A stretch of 64,000 nt of DNA from Bailinhaonella thermotolerans (GCF_003594875.1 NZ_QZEY01000003.1:124001-188000), one strand, 5' to 3'. Shown: positions 42,359-52,049, counted from the stretch's first letter. Notes: generated from the sequence alone by a model not told the origin. Translations and numbers: made by a program.

Positions 42359-42372
42359 TCGAACAACAGTTC
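42359..42372. promoter_or_regulatory. LexA/SOS-box-like element
   Basis: TCGAAC (42359-42364), AACA, GTTC (42369-42372) matches the core GAAC-N4-GTTC of Gram-positive LexA boxes and half of the extended actinobacterial TCGAAC-N4-GTTCGA. It sits between the -10 of the 41977 gene and its expected -35, where a repressor would act. A chance match of the 8 fixed bases is not excluded. Confidence 0.45.
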
Positions 42373-42381
42373 AGCCGCCCA

Positions 42382-45300
42382 CTACCCCATCCGCGCGATG
42401 ACGTCCCGCAGCCGCCGCACGTCCCGCAGCCGCGCCTCGTACGTCGCGCCGACCACCAGCAGCAGCAGCCCGCCCGCCGCCAGCGGCACCCAGCGCGGGA
42501 ACATCCCCACGAACTCCGCGACGTACGGAGCCAGCTCGTGGATCCCCAGCACGCCGAGCACCGCGGCCCCGAGCAGCAGCGGAGCCTGGAGCCGCGCCCG
42601 CGCGCCCAGCAGCGTCACCGCGAGCGACCCGGCCCCGAGCAGCAGCGGCCGGATCCCGCCCGGCTCCGTCAGCGCGACCCACAGGCTGGGGACCATCGTC
42701 GCGGCCAGGCCCCCGCCGTACGCCGCCCAGGAGGACATCTCCGGCCTGCGCCTGCGGTGCCACCAGCCGAGGGCCAGCGCGATCGCCGAGAACGGGGCGG
42801 TGTAGGCCTCGATCTCGGCCACGTCGGCGAGCCACATCCGCAGCCACCCCGACATCAGCAGCAGGGCCGCCGCCGCGTATCCCGCGCCGCGCCGGTCCGC
42901 GCGCAGCGCCGCCCCCGAGAGCGCCAGGCCGGCGACGCCGAGCGCGATGCTCAGCGACCACGGGTCGGCGGCCGCGAGGATCAGGGCGGCCGCGCCTGCG
43001 CAGTACCCGGCGGACTCGGCCGCCGTGCCCCGGCTCCCGCGCACGAAGGCGGCGAGCGGGACGGTGAGCACCGCGACGCCCAGCACCGCGAACGCCACGT
43101 CCTGCCGGGGCAGTCCGGCCCCCGCCGCGACCGCCCAGGCCACGCCTCCGGCGGCCAGCACGGCGACGGCCGCCGACACGGCCCGCACCTCCCGCGCCCG
43201 CGCCACCAGCGCCGCCGCCGCGTACGCCACCAGCACGGCCACGAGCGATCCGTACGTCATGGACCGCTCGGCCAGCCCCCAGGCCACCGCCGCCGACGCC
43301 ACCACCAGCGAGGCGCCGAACGCCGTCCACCCGGCCGCCAGCCGCACCCGCTCCCCGGGGGTGTGGATCGCTGACGCCGCCCGGCCGGCGTACGGCCCCG
43401 CCCCGCCCGGCCGCATCCCCGGAACGTGGGACCCGCCGCTCCCGGCGACGTGGGGTCCGCCGTGCGCGGGAACGCCGAAACCGGCGCTCGCGGAGGTGTG
43501 GGAGCCCCCGCTCGCTGGAAGGTGAGGCCCGCCGCTCCCGGGAACGAGGGAACCGTCGCTCGCGGAAGCGGCGGCACCCTCCCCGACCGGAGTGCCGGGA
43601 GCACCGGGAGCACCGGGAGTGCCGGGAGCACCGGGAGTGTCCTTCTCCTTGGGGTCCGGCGTCCCGAACGGGGTGACGGGCATCCGCACCCAGGCCGCGA
43701 CGGCCAGCAGCGCGACGGCGAGCGCGAGGTAGATCCCGACGCCGCCCCGATACGGCACGCCGGCGGCGGCGGGCACGCCGGCCACCGTGAGCGTCCCCAG
43801 CACGATCGCCGCCACCGCGAACACCCCGCGCGCCGCCGCGCCCTCCGGCCCGCGATGCGGAGCGCCCGCCCTCCCGGCCACGGACTCCGTCGCGCTTTCG
43901 CGCTCCGGTCCGCCGGCCTCGGCGGCAGCCGGAGCGGGGGCCGCCGCTCGCGGTTCGTTCGCGCCGGGCGCGTGTGCGTCATCGGGAGCCGGGCCCTGGG
44001 CCTGGGCGGGCGACGTGGCCTCTCCGGTGGCCGGGGTGCTCCGGCCGGGCCCGGCGGTCGGCGTCCCCGCCTGGCCGGGCGCGGGCTCCGGCGCGCCGCC
44101 GTACCCCTGGGCGTGCGACTCGACGGCGGACGGATCGGGCGCGACGCGCGGTCCGCTCGGGGCGGGTGGCCGCGCCTCGCCGCCGTCCGCCGGGGGGCGG
44201 GCCAGGAGGGTGGGCCGCCAGGTGAGGGCCAGGGCGGCGGCGGTGAGGAGGGTGAGGGTCACGGGCGTCGCCGGGGAGACGTGGGCGCCGGCGGAGAGGG
44301 GGCCGCGCCAGACCATTCCCGTCCAGGTGTACGTCGTGACGAGGGCGTCGAGCGACTCCAGGACCGCCTCGGCGCCCGCCAGGAGGGCGATCGCCAGGCC
44401 GGTGAACGCGGCCGGGCGGACGCGGAACGCGCCGGCCAGGGCGGCCACCGCCAGCGCGGCGGCGGCGTAGGCGAGGGGCTCCCACTCGGCGTTGACGAGG
44501 CGGGCGACCGGGGCGGCGAGGGCGACCGTGAGGGTGATCGCGGAACCCGCCACGGCGAACGCCCCCGGCCCGGGACGACGACGGTGGAGGAGCACGCCCA
44601 GCGCGGTCGCGACCAGCAGGACCAGGGAGTCGCGGAGGACGCGGCCGGAGAAGCCCGGGCCGCCCGTGGCCGTGAACACCGCCGCCAGCGCGCCCAGGAA
44701 CCAGGTGGTGACGTACCCGGCGACGACCAGGCCGGGCACGCGCAGGTCCCTGCGCCACAGCAGGACCAGGTCGAACGCGGCGGTCGCGAGGAGCGCCAGC
44801 GAGATCCTGGTGCCGAAGTCCGAGGCCCAGTCCAGCGCCCAGAGCGGGAGCGCGAACTGCGCGACCACGAACGCCGCGGGCCAGCTCGACCGCAGCGGCA
44901 GCACCCGGGCGTACGCGGCCCAGACCGCCGCGGCGACCCCCGCGACCAGCCCGGCGTACGGCAGGCCCGGCAGGCGGCCGAGGCCGAACAGCCCGACCCG
45001 GTGGGCGGCGTACCCGTCCAGCAGCACCAGCGCCAGCCCGATCAGCGCGACCGTCTCGGCGGTCGCGTTCAGCCGCCGCCGGAGGAACCACGCCGGGGCC
45101 GCCATCGCCACGCCCGTCACCGCGAGCAGGATCGCGGCCCGCCCGGCGATCCCGATCCGGCCCCAGCTCACGATGGTGAACACGATGGCCGCGATCACCA
45201 GCAGCAGCCCGCCCAGGATCAGCAGCAGGTTCTGAGCCCCCCGGGGCGACACGTCGCGCGTACGGCTCGCGCCCGCGTGCGCCATGCCGTACCCCATCCA

Positions 45301-45618
45301 TCCGTCCTGCCGCCCCGCCATATCGGGACCGGCGGGGACCCCGGCCGGGACACCGGGATCGGCCGGGGCAGCGGGACCGGCCGCGACGCCGGAGGGGACG
45401 CCGGCGGCCGAGGGGACCCGGCTCGCCTCCAGCTCGGCGAGGAGCCGGGCGCGGCGGGCCTGGAGGGCGTCGCGGCGCCGGTCGAGGTCCGCGAGCGTGA
45501 CGTCCACCTGCCACAGCTCGGCCGCGGCGCGCCCGGAGAGCGGCAGACCGCAGGACTCGCAGGCGGGCGGCACCGCGGCGGGGAGGGACGTCCCGCAAGC
45601 GGGACAGCGAGGGCTCAT
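42382..45618 (-). CDS. giant polytopic membrane protein with zinc ribbon
   Basis: A 1078-aa protein. Residues 4-22 form a zinc ribbon (CPACGTSLPAAVPPACESC), then a coiled segment (ELWQVDVTLADLDRRRDALQ), then more than 25 predicted membrane helices. A ~100-residue Pro/Gly/Ala-rich loop (about 480-580) and a second low-complexity loop (about 660-780; GAPGTPGAPGAPGTP) interrupt the helices. The architecture fits the actinobacterial SCO7613-type membrane family, whose function is unknown. No clear Shine-Dalgarno at the ATG. It diverges from the FGGY kinase. Confidence 0.8.
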   Translation of the reverse strand: MSPRCPACGTSLPAAVPPACESCGLPLSGRAAAELWQVDVTLADLDRRRDALQARRARLLAELEASRVPSAAGVPSGVAAGPAAPADPGVPAGVPAGPDMAGRQDGWMGYGMAHAGASRTRDVSPRGAQNLLLILGGLLLVIAAIVFTIVSWGRIGIAGRAAILLAVTGVAMAAPAWFLRRRLNATAETVALIGLALVLLDGYAAHRVGLFGLGRLPGLPYAGLVAGVAAAVWAAYARVLPLRSSWPAAFVVAQFALPLWALDWASDFGTRISLALLATAAFDLVLLWRRDLRVPGLVVAGYVTTWFLGALAAVFTATGGPGFSGRVLRDSLVLLVATALGVLLHRRRPGPGAFAVAGSAITLTVALAAPVARLVNAEWEPLAYAAAALAVAALAGAFRVRPAAFTGLAIALLAGAEAVLESLDALVTTYTWTGMVWRGPLSAGAHVSPATPVTLTLLTAAALALTWRPTLLARPPADGGEARPPAPSGPRVAPDPSAVESHAQGYGGAPEPAPGQAGTPTAGPGRSTPATGEATSPAQAQGPAPDDAHAPGANEPRAAAPAPAAAEAGGPERESATESVAGRAGAPHRGPEGAAARGVFAVAAIVLGTLTVAGVPAAAGVPYRGGVGIYLALAVALLAVAAWVRMPVTPFGTPDPKEKDTPGAPGTPGAPGAPGTPVGEGAAASASDGSLVPGSGGPHLPASGGSHTSASAGFGVPAHGGPHVAGSGGSHVPGMRPGGAGPYAGRAASAIHTPGERVRLAAGWTAFGASLVVASAAVAWGLAERSMTYGSLVAVLVAYAAAALVARAREVRAVSAAVAVLAAGGVAWAVAAGAGLPRQDVAFAVLGVAVLTVPLAAFVRGSRGTAAESAGYCAGAAALILAAADPWSLSIALGVAGLALSGAALRADRRGAGYAAAALLLMSGWLRMWLADVAEIEAYTAPFSAIALALGWWHRRRRPEMSSWAAYGGGLAATMVPSLWVALTEPGGIRPLLLGAGSLAVTLLGARARLQAPLLLGAAVLGVLGIHELAPYVAEFVGMFPRWVPLAAGGLLLLVVGATYEARLRDVRRLRDVIARMG

Positions 45619-45733
45619 GCGCCAAGTGTGCAGGAACACGCGGAATGTCTGGCCCCGCACCGGGAGGGCATGATGAGAACCGGCATCGATCAAGGTGGTG
45701 AGCCGTGCCACCAAGGACGACGGAGGGCACCTC

Positions 45734-47200
45734 ATGCCGGGCTTGCTGCTGGGAGTGGACATCGGCACCTCGGGGTCCAAGGGCGTGCTCGTCGGCCCCG
45801 AGGGCGAGGTGATCGCCACCGCGAGACGCACCCATGAGGTGCTGCGGCCGCGCCCCGGCTGGGTCGAGCAGGACGCCGAGAAGGCGTGGTGGCGGGAGTT
45901 CTGCTCGATCTCGGCGGAGCTGTGCGCGGGGCGGCGGATCGAGGCGGTGGCGGTGAGCGGCATGGGCCCGTGCGTGCTCCCGGCGTCGGAGACGGGCGAG
46001 CCGCTGCGCCCGGCGATCCTGTACGGCGTGGACACGCGCGCGACGCGGCAGATCCGGGAGCTGAGGGAGAGGTACGGCCCCGAGCGCGTCCTCGAACGCT
46101 GTGGGTCACCGCTGACCACACAGGCGGTCGGCCCCAAGCTCGCGTGGATCCGGGAGAACGAGCCGGACGTGTGGGCGCGGACGCGGAGGTTCTTCACCTG
46201 CGCGTCGTTCCTCGTCTACCACCTGACCGGGGCGTACGCGCTCGACCACCACTCGGCCAGCCAGTCGGTGCCGCTGTACGACAGCCGGGAGCACCGCTGG
46301 ATCGAGGACTGGGCGGACGAGATCGCGCCGGGCGTGGAACTGCCGCGCCTGCTCTGGCCGGACGAGTTCGCCGGCGAGGTGACGCCCGAGGCGGCGGCCG
46401 AGAGCGGCATCCCCGCGGGCACCCCGGTGACCGTCGGCACCATCGACGCCTGGGCCGAGTCGGTCAGCGTCGGCGTCCGCGAACCCGGCGACGTCATGGT
46501 CATGTACGGCACGACCATGTTCCTCCTGCAGGTCCTCGGCGAACGCCGTACCTCGCCGAACCTGTGGGGGACGGTCGGCATCGACCCCGGCACCTACAAC
46601 TTCGGCGCGGGCATGGCCACCTCCGGCGCGATCACCAACTGGCTGCACGCCCTCACCGGCGCCCCGTACGAGGAGCTGATCGCCGAGGCGGCGCGGGTCC
46701 CGCGCGGGTCCGAGGGCCTGCTGATGCTGCCGTACTTCGCCGGGGAGCGCGCCCCCCTCTTCGACGCCGACGCCCGGGGCACCCTCATCGGCCTCACCCT
46801 CCACCACGGCCGCGGCCACCTGTACCGCGCCACCCTGGAGGCCACCGCCTTCGGCGTGCGCCACAACCTCGAGACGATGCGCGAGGCGGGGGCCCGCGAG
46901 AAGCGCCTGATGGCCGTGGGCGGCGGCACGAGAGGCCACCTCTGGCCCCAGATCGTCACCGACGTGCTCCAGGAGCCCCAGACCCTCCCCACGGTCACCC
47001 AGGGCGCGTCGTACGGCAACGCCCACCTCGCCGCCCGCGCCCTCGGCCGCGCCACCCGCGAGACCTGCTGGAACACCCCGTCAAGGGAATTCCACCCCGA
47101 CCCGGAGGCGGCCCAGGTCTACGACGCCCGCTACCACCTCTACCGCCGCCTCTACGAATCCACCAAGGACATAGCCCACATCCTCGCCCGCGAGGAATGA
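45734..47200 (+). CDS. FGGY-family carbohydrate kinase (xylulokinase-like)
   Basis: A 488-aa sugar kinase. The phosphate-binding DIGTSGSKG is at 9-17, the catalytic base is D238 (GTIDAWAE), and the second nucleotide motif AVGGGTRGHLWPQI lies near 412-425. GGAGG precedes the ATG. It could act on xylulose, ribulose or a related polyol; no sugar transporter or isomerase is near, so the pathway is not shown by context. Confidence 0.88.
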   Translation: MPGLLLGVDIGTSGSKGVLVGPEGEVIATARRTHEVLRPRPGWVEQDAEKAWWREFCSISAELCAGRRIEAVAVSGMGPCVLPASETGEPLRPAILYGVDTRATRQIRELRERYGPERVLERCGSPLTTQAVGPKLAWIRENEPDVWARTRRFFTCASFLVYHLTGAYALDHHSASQSVPLYDSREHRWIEDWADEIAPGVELPRLLWPDEFAGEVTPEAAAESGIPAGTPVTVGTIDAWAESVSVGVREPGDVMVMYGTTMFLLQVLGERRTSPNLWGTVGIDPGTYNFGAGMATSGAITNWLHALTGAPYEELIAEAARVPRGSEGLLMLPYFAGERAPLFDADARGTLIGLTLHHGRGHLYRATLEATAFGVRHNLETMREAGAREKRLMAVGGGTRGHLWPQIVTDVLQEPQTLPTVTQGASYGNAHLAARALGRATRETCWNTPSREFHPDPEAAQVYDARYHLYRRLYESTKDIAHILAREE

Positions 47201-47239
47201 GGCCTGTCCGGTTCGGGGGGATGTGGGTATAGAGGGGCC

Positions 47240-48931
47240 ATGCTGGTGGAGGCGCTGGAGGAGTTGCGGCGGGGGCTGCGGACCGTGCGGTTCCCGCTGG
47301 AACTGGCCGGGGCCGACGAGTGCCGGGGGATGCGCGACCGGATGGTGGCGCAGCTCGACGACTACGTCGTGCCCCGGCTGGCGGCGCTGGACGCGCCGCT
47401 GCTCGCGGTGGTCGGCGGGTCCACGGGGGCGGGGAAGTCCACGCTGGTGAACTCGCTGGTCGGCGTGGAGGTGGCGGAGGCGGGGGTGCTGCGGCCGACC
47501 ACGCTCGCGCCGACGCTCGTGGTCAACCCGGCCGACGAGCCCTGGTTCTCCACGCAGCGGATCCTGCCGGGGCTGCCCCGGGTGACCGGGTCCGGGGCCG
47601 CCGAGCCGGGGAGCCTGCGGGTGGTGGCCGAGGAGAGCGTGCCCACCGGGCTGGCGCTGCTGGACGCGCCCGACATCGACTCCGTCGTACGCGCCAACCG
47701 GGAGCTGGCGACGCAACTGCTGGGCGCGGCCGACCTGTGGATCTTCCTGACCACCGCGGCGCGGTACGCCGACGAGGTGCCGTGGGGGTTCCTGCGGGAC
47801 GCCCGGGAGCGGGCCACGGCGCTCGCGCTGGTGCTGGACCGGGTCCCGGCCGAGGCCGCGGAGGAGGTCGCGGCGGACTTCCGGCGGCTGCTCGCGGAGA
47901 ACGGCCTCGGCGAGACGCCCCTGTTCACCATCGCGGAGCTGGGGCTCACCGGGGAGGGCCTGCTGCCCGCGCCCGCCGTACGCCCGGTGCGGGAGTGGCT
48001 GGGCGGGCTGGCCGCCGACGCGGAGGCGCGGGCGGACGTCGTGCGGCGGACGCTCGCGGGGGCGCTGGGGAACCTGGCCGGGCGGGTCCCGGCGCTCGCG
48101 GAGGGCGCGGAGGCGCAGCTCGCGGCGGAGGCGGCGCTGCGGCGGGACGCGGTGGGCGCGTACGAGGCGGCGATGGCGTCCTTCGACGACGGGATGCGTG
48201 ACGGGTCGCTGTTGCGCGGGGAGGTGCTGGCGCGCTGGCAGGAGTTCATCGGCACGGGCGAGCTGATGAGGTCGCTGGAGACGCGGATCGGGCGGCTCCG
48301 GGACCGGATCGTGGCGGCCTTCACCGGGCGGCCCCTGCCCGAGGCGCGGCTGCGGGTGGCGCTGGAGACCGGGGTGGAGTCGCTGATCCGGGCCTGCGCG
48401 GACGAGGCGGCCGAGCGCACGGTGGACGCCTGGGCGGCGCACCCCGCGGGACGGCCGCTGCTCGGCGACGACCTCCACCTGGCGCGGGCCTCCGCCGGCC
48501 TGCCGGAGCGGGCCGCGGCGACGGTGCGCGACTGGCAGGGGTACGTCCTGGAGCTGGTGCGCGAGGAGGGCGCGTCCAAGCGCAGCGCCGCACGGCTGGC
48601 CTCCTTCGGCGTGAACGGCGCGGGGCTGCTGCTCATGCTGGTCGTGTTCGCGCAGACGGGCGGCCTGACCGGGGTCGAGGTGGGCATCGCGGGCGGCACG
48701 AGCGTGGTCAGCCAGAAGGTCCTGGAGGCGATCTTCGGTGACCAGGCCGTGCGGCAGCTCGCCGCGACGGCCCGCGACGACCTGCGCGCCCGGGTCGAGG
48801 AACTCCTGGTCGGCGAGGCCCGGCGGTTCACCGACCGACTCCACGGCCTGCGGCTGTCCCCGCGCGCCCCGGACGACCTGCGGGCGGCGGCGCGAGCCGT
48901 ACGCGATTCGGCGGGAGAGGTCCTGACATGA
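47240..48931 (+). CDS. dynamin-like GTPase, first of a pair
   Basis: A 563-aa large GTPase. Walker A GGSTGAGKST is at 59-68, a threonine switch at RPTT (86-89), DAPDID (142-147) stands for G3, and LVLDRVP replaces the usual NKxD G4. The rest is helical, with a hydrophobic stretch (GAGLLLMLVVFAQTGGLTGV, about 463-482) for membrane contact. The next gene is a second GTPase 31 bp on. The side-by-side order resembles the DynA/DynB dynamin pair of Streptomyces sporulation septa, which is an inference from context and length. Confidence 0.8.
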   Translation: MLVEALEELRRGLRTVRFPLELAGADECRGMRDRMVAQLDDYVVPRLAALDAPLLAVVGGSTGAGKSTLVNSLVGVEVAEAGVLRPTTLAPTLVVNPADEPWFSTQRILPGLPRVTGSGAAEPGSLRVVAEESVPTGLALLDAPDIDSVVRANRELATQLLGAADLWIFLTTAARYADEVPWGFLRDARERATALALVLDRVPAEAAEEVAADFRRLLAENGLGETPLFTIAELGLTGEGLLPAPAVRPVREWLGGLAADAEARADVVRRTLAGALGNLAGRVPALAEGAEAQLAAEAALRRDAVGAYEAAMASFDDGMRDGSLLRGEVLARWQEFIGTGELMRSLETRIGRLRDRIVAAFTGRPLPEARLRVALETGVESLIRACADEAAERTVDAWAAHPAGRPLLGDDLHLARASAGLPERAAATVRDWQGYVLELVREEGASKRSAARLASFGVNGAGLLLMLVVFAQTGGLTGVEVGIAGGTSVVSQKVLEAIFGDQAVRQLAATARDDLRARVEELLVGEARRFTDRLHGLRLSPRAPDDLRAAARAVRDSAGEVLT

Positions 48932-48962
48932 GGGGATCCGGTACGCCGGGGAGGTGGGCCCG

Positions 48963-50552
48963 GTGAAGGTGCTCGGACGGGTCTCGCCCGGCGAGGCGCT
49001 GGGAGAACGGCTGGACGCGCTCGCGGAGGCCGCGGACCTGGCCGAGGGACGGCTGGACGCGGAGGACGTCGAGCACGCGCGGACCGTCGTGGCGCGGGCC
49101 GGGGCGCGGCGGGCCCTGTCCGTCGCGCACACGGCGGCGGCGCTCGCGGGGGCGACGGGGAGCGGCAAGTCCTCGCTGTTCAACGCGCTCGCGGGGGAGG
49201 ACCTGTCCCCGGTGGGGGTGCGCCGCCCGACGACCTCGGCCGCCCGCGCCGCCGTGTGGGGCGCGGAGGGCGGCGGGCCGTTGCTGGACTGGCTGGAGGT
49301 CCCCTCGCGCCACCAGGCGGAGGACGGCGACCTGGCCGGGCTCATCCTGCTCGACCTGCCGGACCACGACTCCATCCGGCTCGACCACCGCCTGGAGGTG
49401 GACCGGCTGGTCGAGCTGGTGGACCTGCTCGTGTGGGTCATGGACCCGCAGAAGTACGCCGACGCGGCCGTCCACGAGCGCTACCTGCGCCCCCTCGCGC
49501 CTCATCGCGACGTGATCGTGGTCGTCCTCAACCAGGTGGACCGCCTCGGCCCCGACGCCGCCGGCCGCTGCCTGGCCGACCTGCGCCGGCTGCTCGACGA
49601 GGACGGCCTGGCCGGCGTACCCCTCCTCGCCACGTCCGCCAAGACCGGCGAGGGCCTGCCCGAGCTCCGCGACCTGCTCGCCGCCCGCGCGGCGGCTCGC
49701 CGTACCTGGGCGGCCCGGCTCTCGGCCGACGTGGAGGTGGCCGCGGACCGGCTCCGGGGGGACCCGCCGGCCCCCTCGCTGCCCCGGGTGGACGGCCGCG
49801 ATCTGGAAACCGCCCTGGTCGACGCGCTGTCGGAGGCGGCCGGGGTCCCCGCGGTGGCCCAGGCCGTCGGGCGGGCCCACCGGCACCGCGCCGTCCTGGC
49901 CGCCGGCTGGCCGGTCACCCGCGGCCTGCGCCGCCTCCGTCCCGACCCGCTGGGCCGCCTCCGCCTGGGCACGCCCGGCCGCACGTCCCTGCCCGCCGCC
50001 ACCTCGGTCCAGCGCTCCCGCGTGGACACCGCCGTGCGCGACGTCGCCGACGCCGCCTCCCGGCTGCTGTCCCGCCCGTGGGCGGAGGCCGTACGGCGGG
50101 CGGCGCGGTCCAACGCGGGGACCCTCGCCGACGCCCTCGACCGGGTGGTGAGCGCCACCGGGCCGAAGGTCTCCCGCGCGCCGCTGTGGTGGCGGGCGGC
50201 GGGGGCGCTGCAGTGGCTGTTCCTGGCGGCGGCGGTCTCGGGGGCCCTGTGGCTGGCGGCGCTGGCCGTCCTGGGGTACCTGCGGCTGCCCGAGCCGCCG
50301 ACGCCCACCGTCGGCGAGCTTCCGCTGCCGACGGCGCTCCTGGGCGGCGGGATCCTGGCCGGGCTCCTGCTGGCCCTCCTCGCCCGGGCGGCGGGAGCCC
50401 TGGGCGGGGCCCGCCGCCGCAGGAGGACCGCCCGGCTCCTCCGCGCCCGGATCCAGGAGGTCGCCGAGACCCAGATCCTCGCCCCCGTCCGGGAGGAACT
50501 GGACCGCCACGAACGGACGGCGGCCCTCCTGGAACGGGCGAAGTCCCCCTGA
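48963..50552 (+). CDS. membrane GTPase, second of a pair
   Basis: A 529-aa Era/YfjP-like GTPase. GATGSGKSS (63-71) is G1, RPTT (88-91) G2, DLPDHD (131-136) G3, NQVD (190-193) G4, and TSAKTGEG G5. Two membrane helices lie near 410-465 (WLFLAAAVSGALWLAALAVL and LLGGGILAGLLLALLARAAG), followed by a basic helix. The GTG at 48963 has GGGGAGG 9 bp upstream. It probably forms a heteromer with the preceding GTPase and acts on membranes, perhaps at division septa. Confidence 0.82.
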   Translation: MKVLGRVSPGEALGERLDALAEAADLAEGRLDAEDVEHARTVVARAGARRALSVAHTAAALAGATGSGKSSLFNALAGEDLSPVGVRRPTTSAARAAVWGAEGGGPLLDWLEVPSRHQAEDGDLAGLILLDLPDHDSIRLDHRLEVDRLVELVDLLVWVMDPQKYADAAVHERYLRPLAPHRDVIVVVLNQVDRLGPDAAGRCLADLRRLLDEDGLAGVPLLATSAKTGEGLPELRDLLAARAAARRTWAARLSADVEVAADRLRGDPPAPSLPRVDGRDLETALVDALSEAAGVPAVAQAVGRAHRHRAVLAAGWPVTRGLRRLRPDPLGRLRLGTPGRTSLPAATSVQRSRVDTAVRDVADAASRLLSRPWAEAVRRAARSNAGTLADALDRVVSATGPKVSRAPLWWRAAGALQWLFLAAAVSGALWLAALAVLGYLRLPEPPTPTVGELPLPTALLGGGILAGLLLALLARAAGALGGARRRRRTARLLRARIQEVAETQILAPVREELDRHERTAALLERAKSP

Positions 50553-50556
50553 CCTC

Positions 50557-50628
50557 CCGGCCGGCCGCGCGCAGACCTCAGCGGCCGGCCGCGCGGGGAC
50601 CTCAGCGGGCGGCCGCGCGCAGAATCTC
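50557..50628 (-). repeat. 24-bp repeat of a gene's last eight codons
   Basis: Read leftward, the coding end CTGCGCGCGGCCGCCCGC-TGA of the SRPBCC gene (50605-50628 plus stop) is followed by two further near-copies, each ending in TGA (50602-50604 and 50578-50580). The third copy ends at about 50557. Period 24 bp, in frame. Confidence 0.85.
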
Positions 50629-51102
50629 GTCCGCCTCGGGCAGCACCTCGTCGAGGCGGTCGTACCCCTCGGCGACCCCGCGCGCCATCGGGGACGCGAT
50701 CACCAGATCGCGCGTCTCCCTGGAGGGGAACAGGAGCGTCGTCGTCAGGGTGGTCACGCCGTCCCGCTCGTCGAAGTCGTGGGTGACCAGGGACTCGCCC
50801 GGATACCAGTGATCGTCGAAGGACTCGGTGTAGGACAGCCGGGAGTCCGGGGCGACCTCGCGGTAGACGCCGGAGGAGGCCATGGCCGCCCCGCCGGGAC
50901 CGCGCCAGACGAACTGCCACGCGCCGCCGGGCCGCAGGTCGACGCGCGCCTCGACGATGTCCCAGCCGTGCGCGCCGTACCACCGCGAGACCAGCTCGGG
51001 CCGGGTCCACGCGGCGAACACGAGGCGGCGGGGGGCGTCGAACGACCGTGTCATCACGATCGCCCGGTCCGAGGGCGTGCTGACGGAGACCGGCGTGGTC
51101 AC
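50602..51102 (-). CDS. SRPBCC (AHSA1-type) protein
   Basis: A 166-aa START-like/AHSA1 fold protein: MTRSFDAPRRLVFAAWTRPE, WYGAHGWDI and GGAWQFVWRGPGG are family signatures. Its GTG overlaps the TGA of the DinB-like gene (GTGA). It is the third gene of an ArsR-DinB-SRPBCC operon, a frequent actinomycete arrangement; the ligand is unknown. Confidence 0.88.
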   Translation of the reverse strand: MTTPVSVSTPSDRAIVMTRSFDAPRRLVFAAWTRPELVSRWYGAHGWDIVEARVDLRPGGAWQFVWRGPGGAAMASSGVYREVAPDSRLSYTESFDDHWYPGESLVTHDFDERDGVTTLTTTLLFPSRETRDLVIASPMARGVAEGYDRLDEVLPEADEILRAAAR

Positions 51103-51692
51103 GGCCGCCACGCGGGGTCGCGGCCGATGAAGGCGAGGAGCCGGTCCTGCGGCGAGGCGTCCTCGGCGACCTTCACCTCCGGGCCGAAGACCTCGACGTC
51201 CGGCCCGAACGCCCCCGGTGTCCGGAACTTCTCCATCAGGTCGGCGGGCAGCGCCCGCATCGCGGCCCAGGCGCGCTCGACGTCCTCGGGGTCGATCGTG
51301 TCGTCCTGCGACGTCGCCCGGGCCAGGTCCCAGCCGTGGAGCGGCAGGTCCTCGCTGACCACCTGGTCGATGTGCCGCTCGGCCGTCACGCGGCCGGAGG
51401 GGGTGTCGCACTCGCGGGTGGCCAGCGCTGGGTCGTCCAGGACCGCCTGCACGTCCGCCCGCGCCGCGCGGAAGGCGGCGAGCGGGTCGTCGTCGAGCGA
51501 GGGCGCGGGGCTGAGCTCGCGGCCCAGGGGGCGCAGCATCGCCGCGTGCATGTCGATGATGTGCCCGACGACGTCGCGGGCGGTCCACCTGGCGCACGGC
51601 GAGGGGTTGGACCACTGGTCCGGCCGGACCGCCGCGATCTTGCGCTCGAACTCGTCGGCCCGCCTGCGGTACCGGTCGGTGATCTCACTCAT
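51099..51692 (-). CDS. TIGR03086-type DinB/maleylpyruvate isomerase-like protein
   Basis: A 197-aa helical metal-binding protein of the mycothiol-dependent maleylpyruvate isomerase/DinB superfamily. Metal ligands are likely H44 and H49 (VVGHIIDMHAA) and the histidine in DLPLHGWDLARA. It overlaps the ArsR gene by 8 bp and the SRPBCC gene by 4 bp. Thiol-transferase activity with mycothiol is plausible, not shown. Confidence 0.88.
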   Translation of the reverse strand: MSEITDRYRRRADEFERKIAAVRPDQWSNPSPCARWTARDVVGHIIDMHAAMLRPLGRELSPAPSLDDDPLAAFRAARADVQAVLDDPALATRECDTPSGRVTAERHIDQVVSEDLPLHGWDLARATSQDDTIDPEDVERAWAAMRALPADLMEKFRTPGAFGPDVEVFGPEVKVAEDASPQDRLLAFIGRDPAWRP

Positions 51693-52026
51693 GAGGGGCG
51701 TCCTTCTCCTTGAGCTCGTCCAGCAGGGCGTCGAGGTTCCGGTAGCGGTGCTCCCAGAAGCCGCGGTAGTCCTCCAGCCAGTCGGTGGCCTCCTTGAGCG
51801 CGGCGGCCTCCAGGCGGCAGGGCCGCCGTTGCCCGTCCCTGCCCCGGGAGATCAGCCCGGCCCGTTCCAGCACCTTCAGGTGCTTGGTGATGGCCGGCTG
51901 CGTCATGTCGAACGGCGCCGCCAGCTCCGTCACCGTGGCCTCGCCCGACCGGAGCCGGGCCAGGATCGCCCGGCGCGTCGGATCGGCCAGCGCGGCGAAC
52001 GTGGCGTCCAGCGTGCTCGTGCTCAT
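51685..52026 (-). CDS. ArsR-family regulator
   Basis: A 113-aa winged-helix repressor of the ArsR group paired with SRPBCC genes. ADPTRRAILARLRSGEATVT and MTQPAITKHLKVLERAGLIS are the DNA-binding helices. It lacks a CxCxxC metal motif, so it is probably not an arsenic sensor. GAGGA precedes the ATG. It heads the operon with the DinB and SRPBCC genes. Direct repeats of ATAACCGAT lie in its promoter. Confidence 0.9.
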   Translation of the reverse strand: MSTSTLDATFAALADPTRRAILARLRSGEATVTELAAPFDMTQPAITKHLKVLERAGLISRGRDGQRRPCRLEAAALKEATDWLEDYRGFWEHRYRNLDALLDELKEKDAPHE

Positions 52027-52049
52027 CCGGTTCCTCGCTCCATCCGTTG

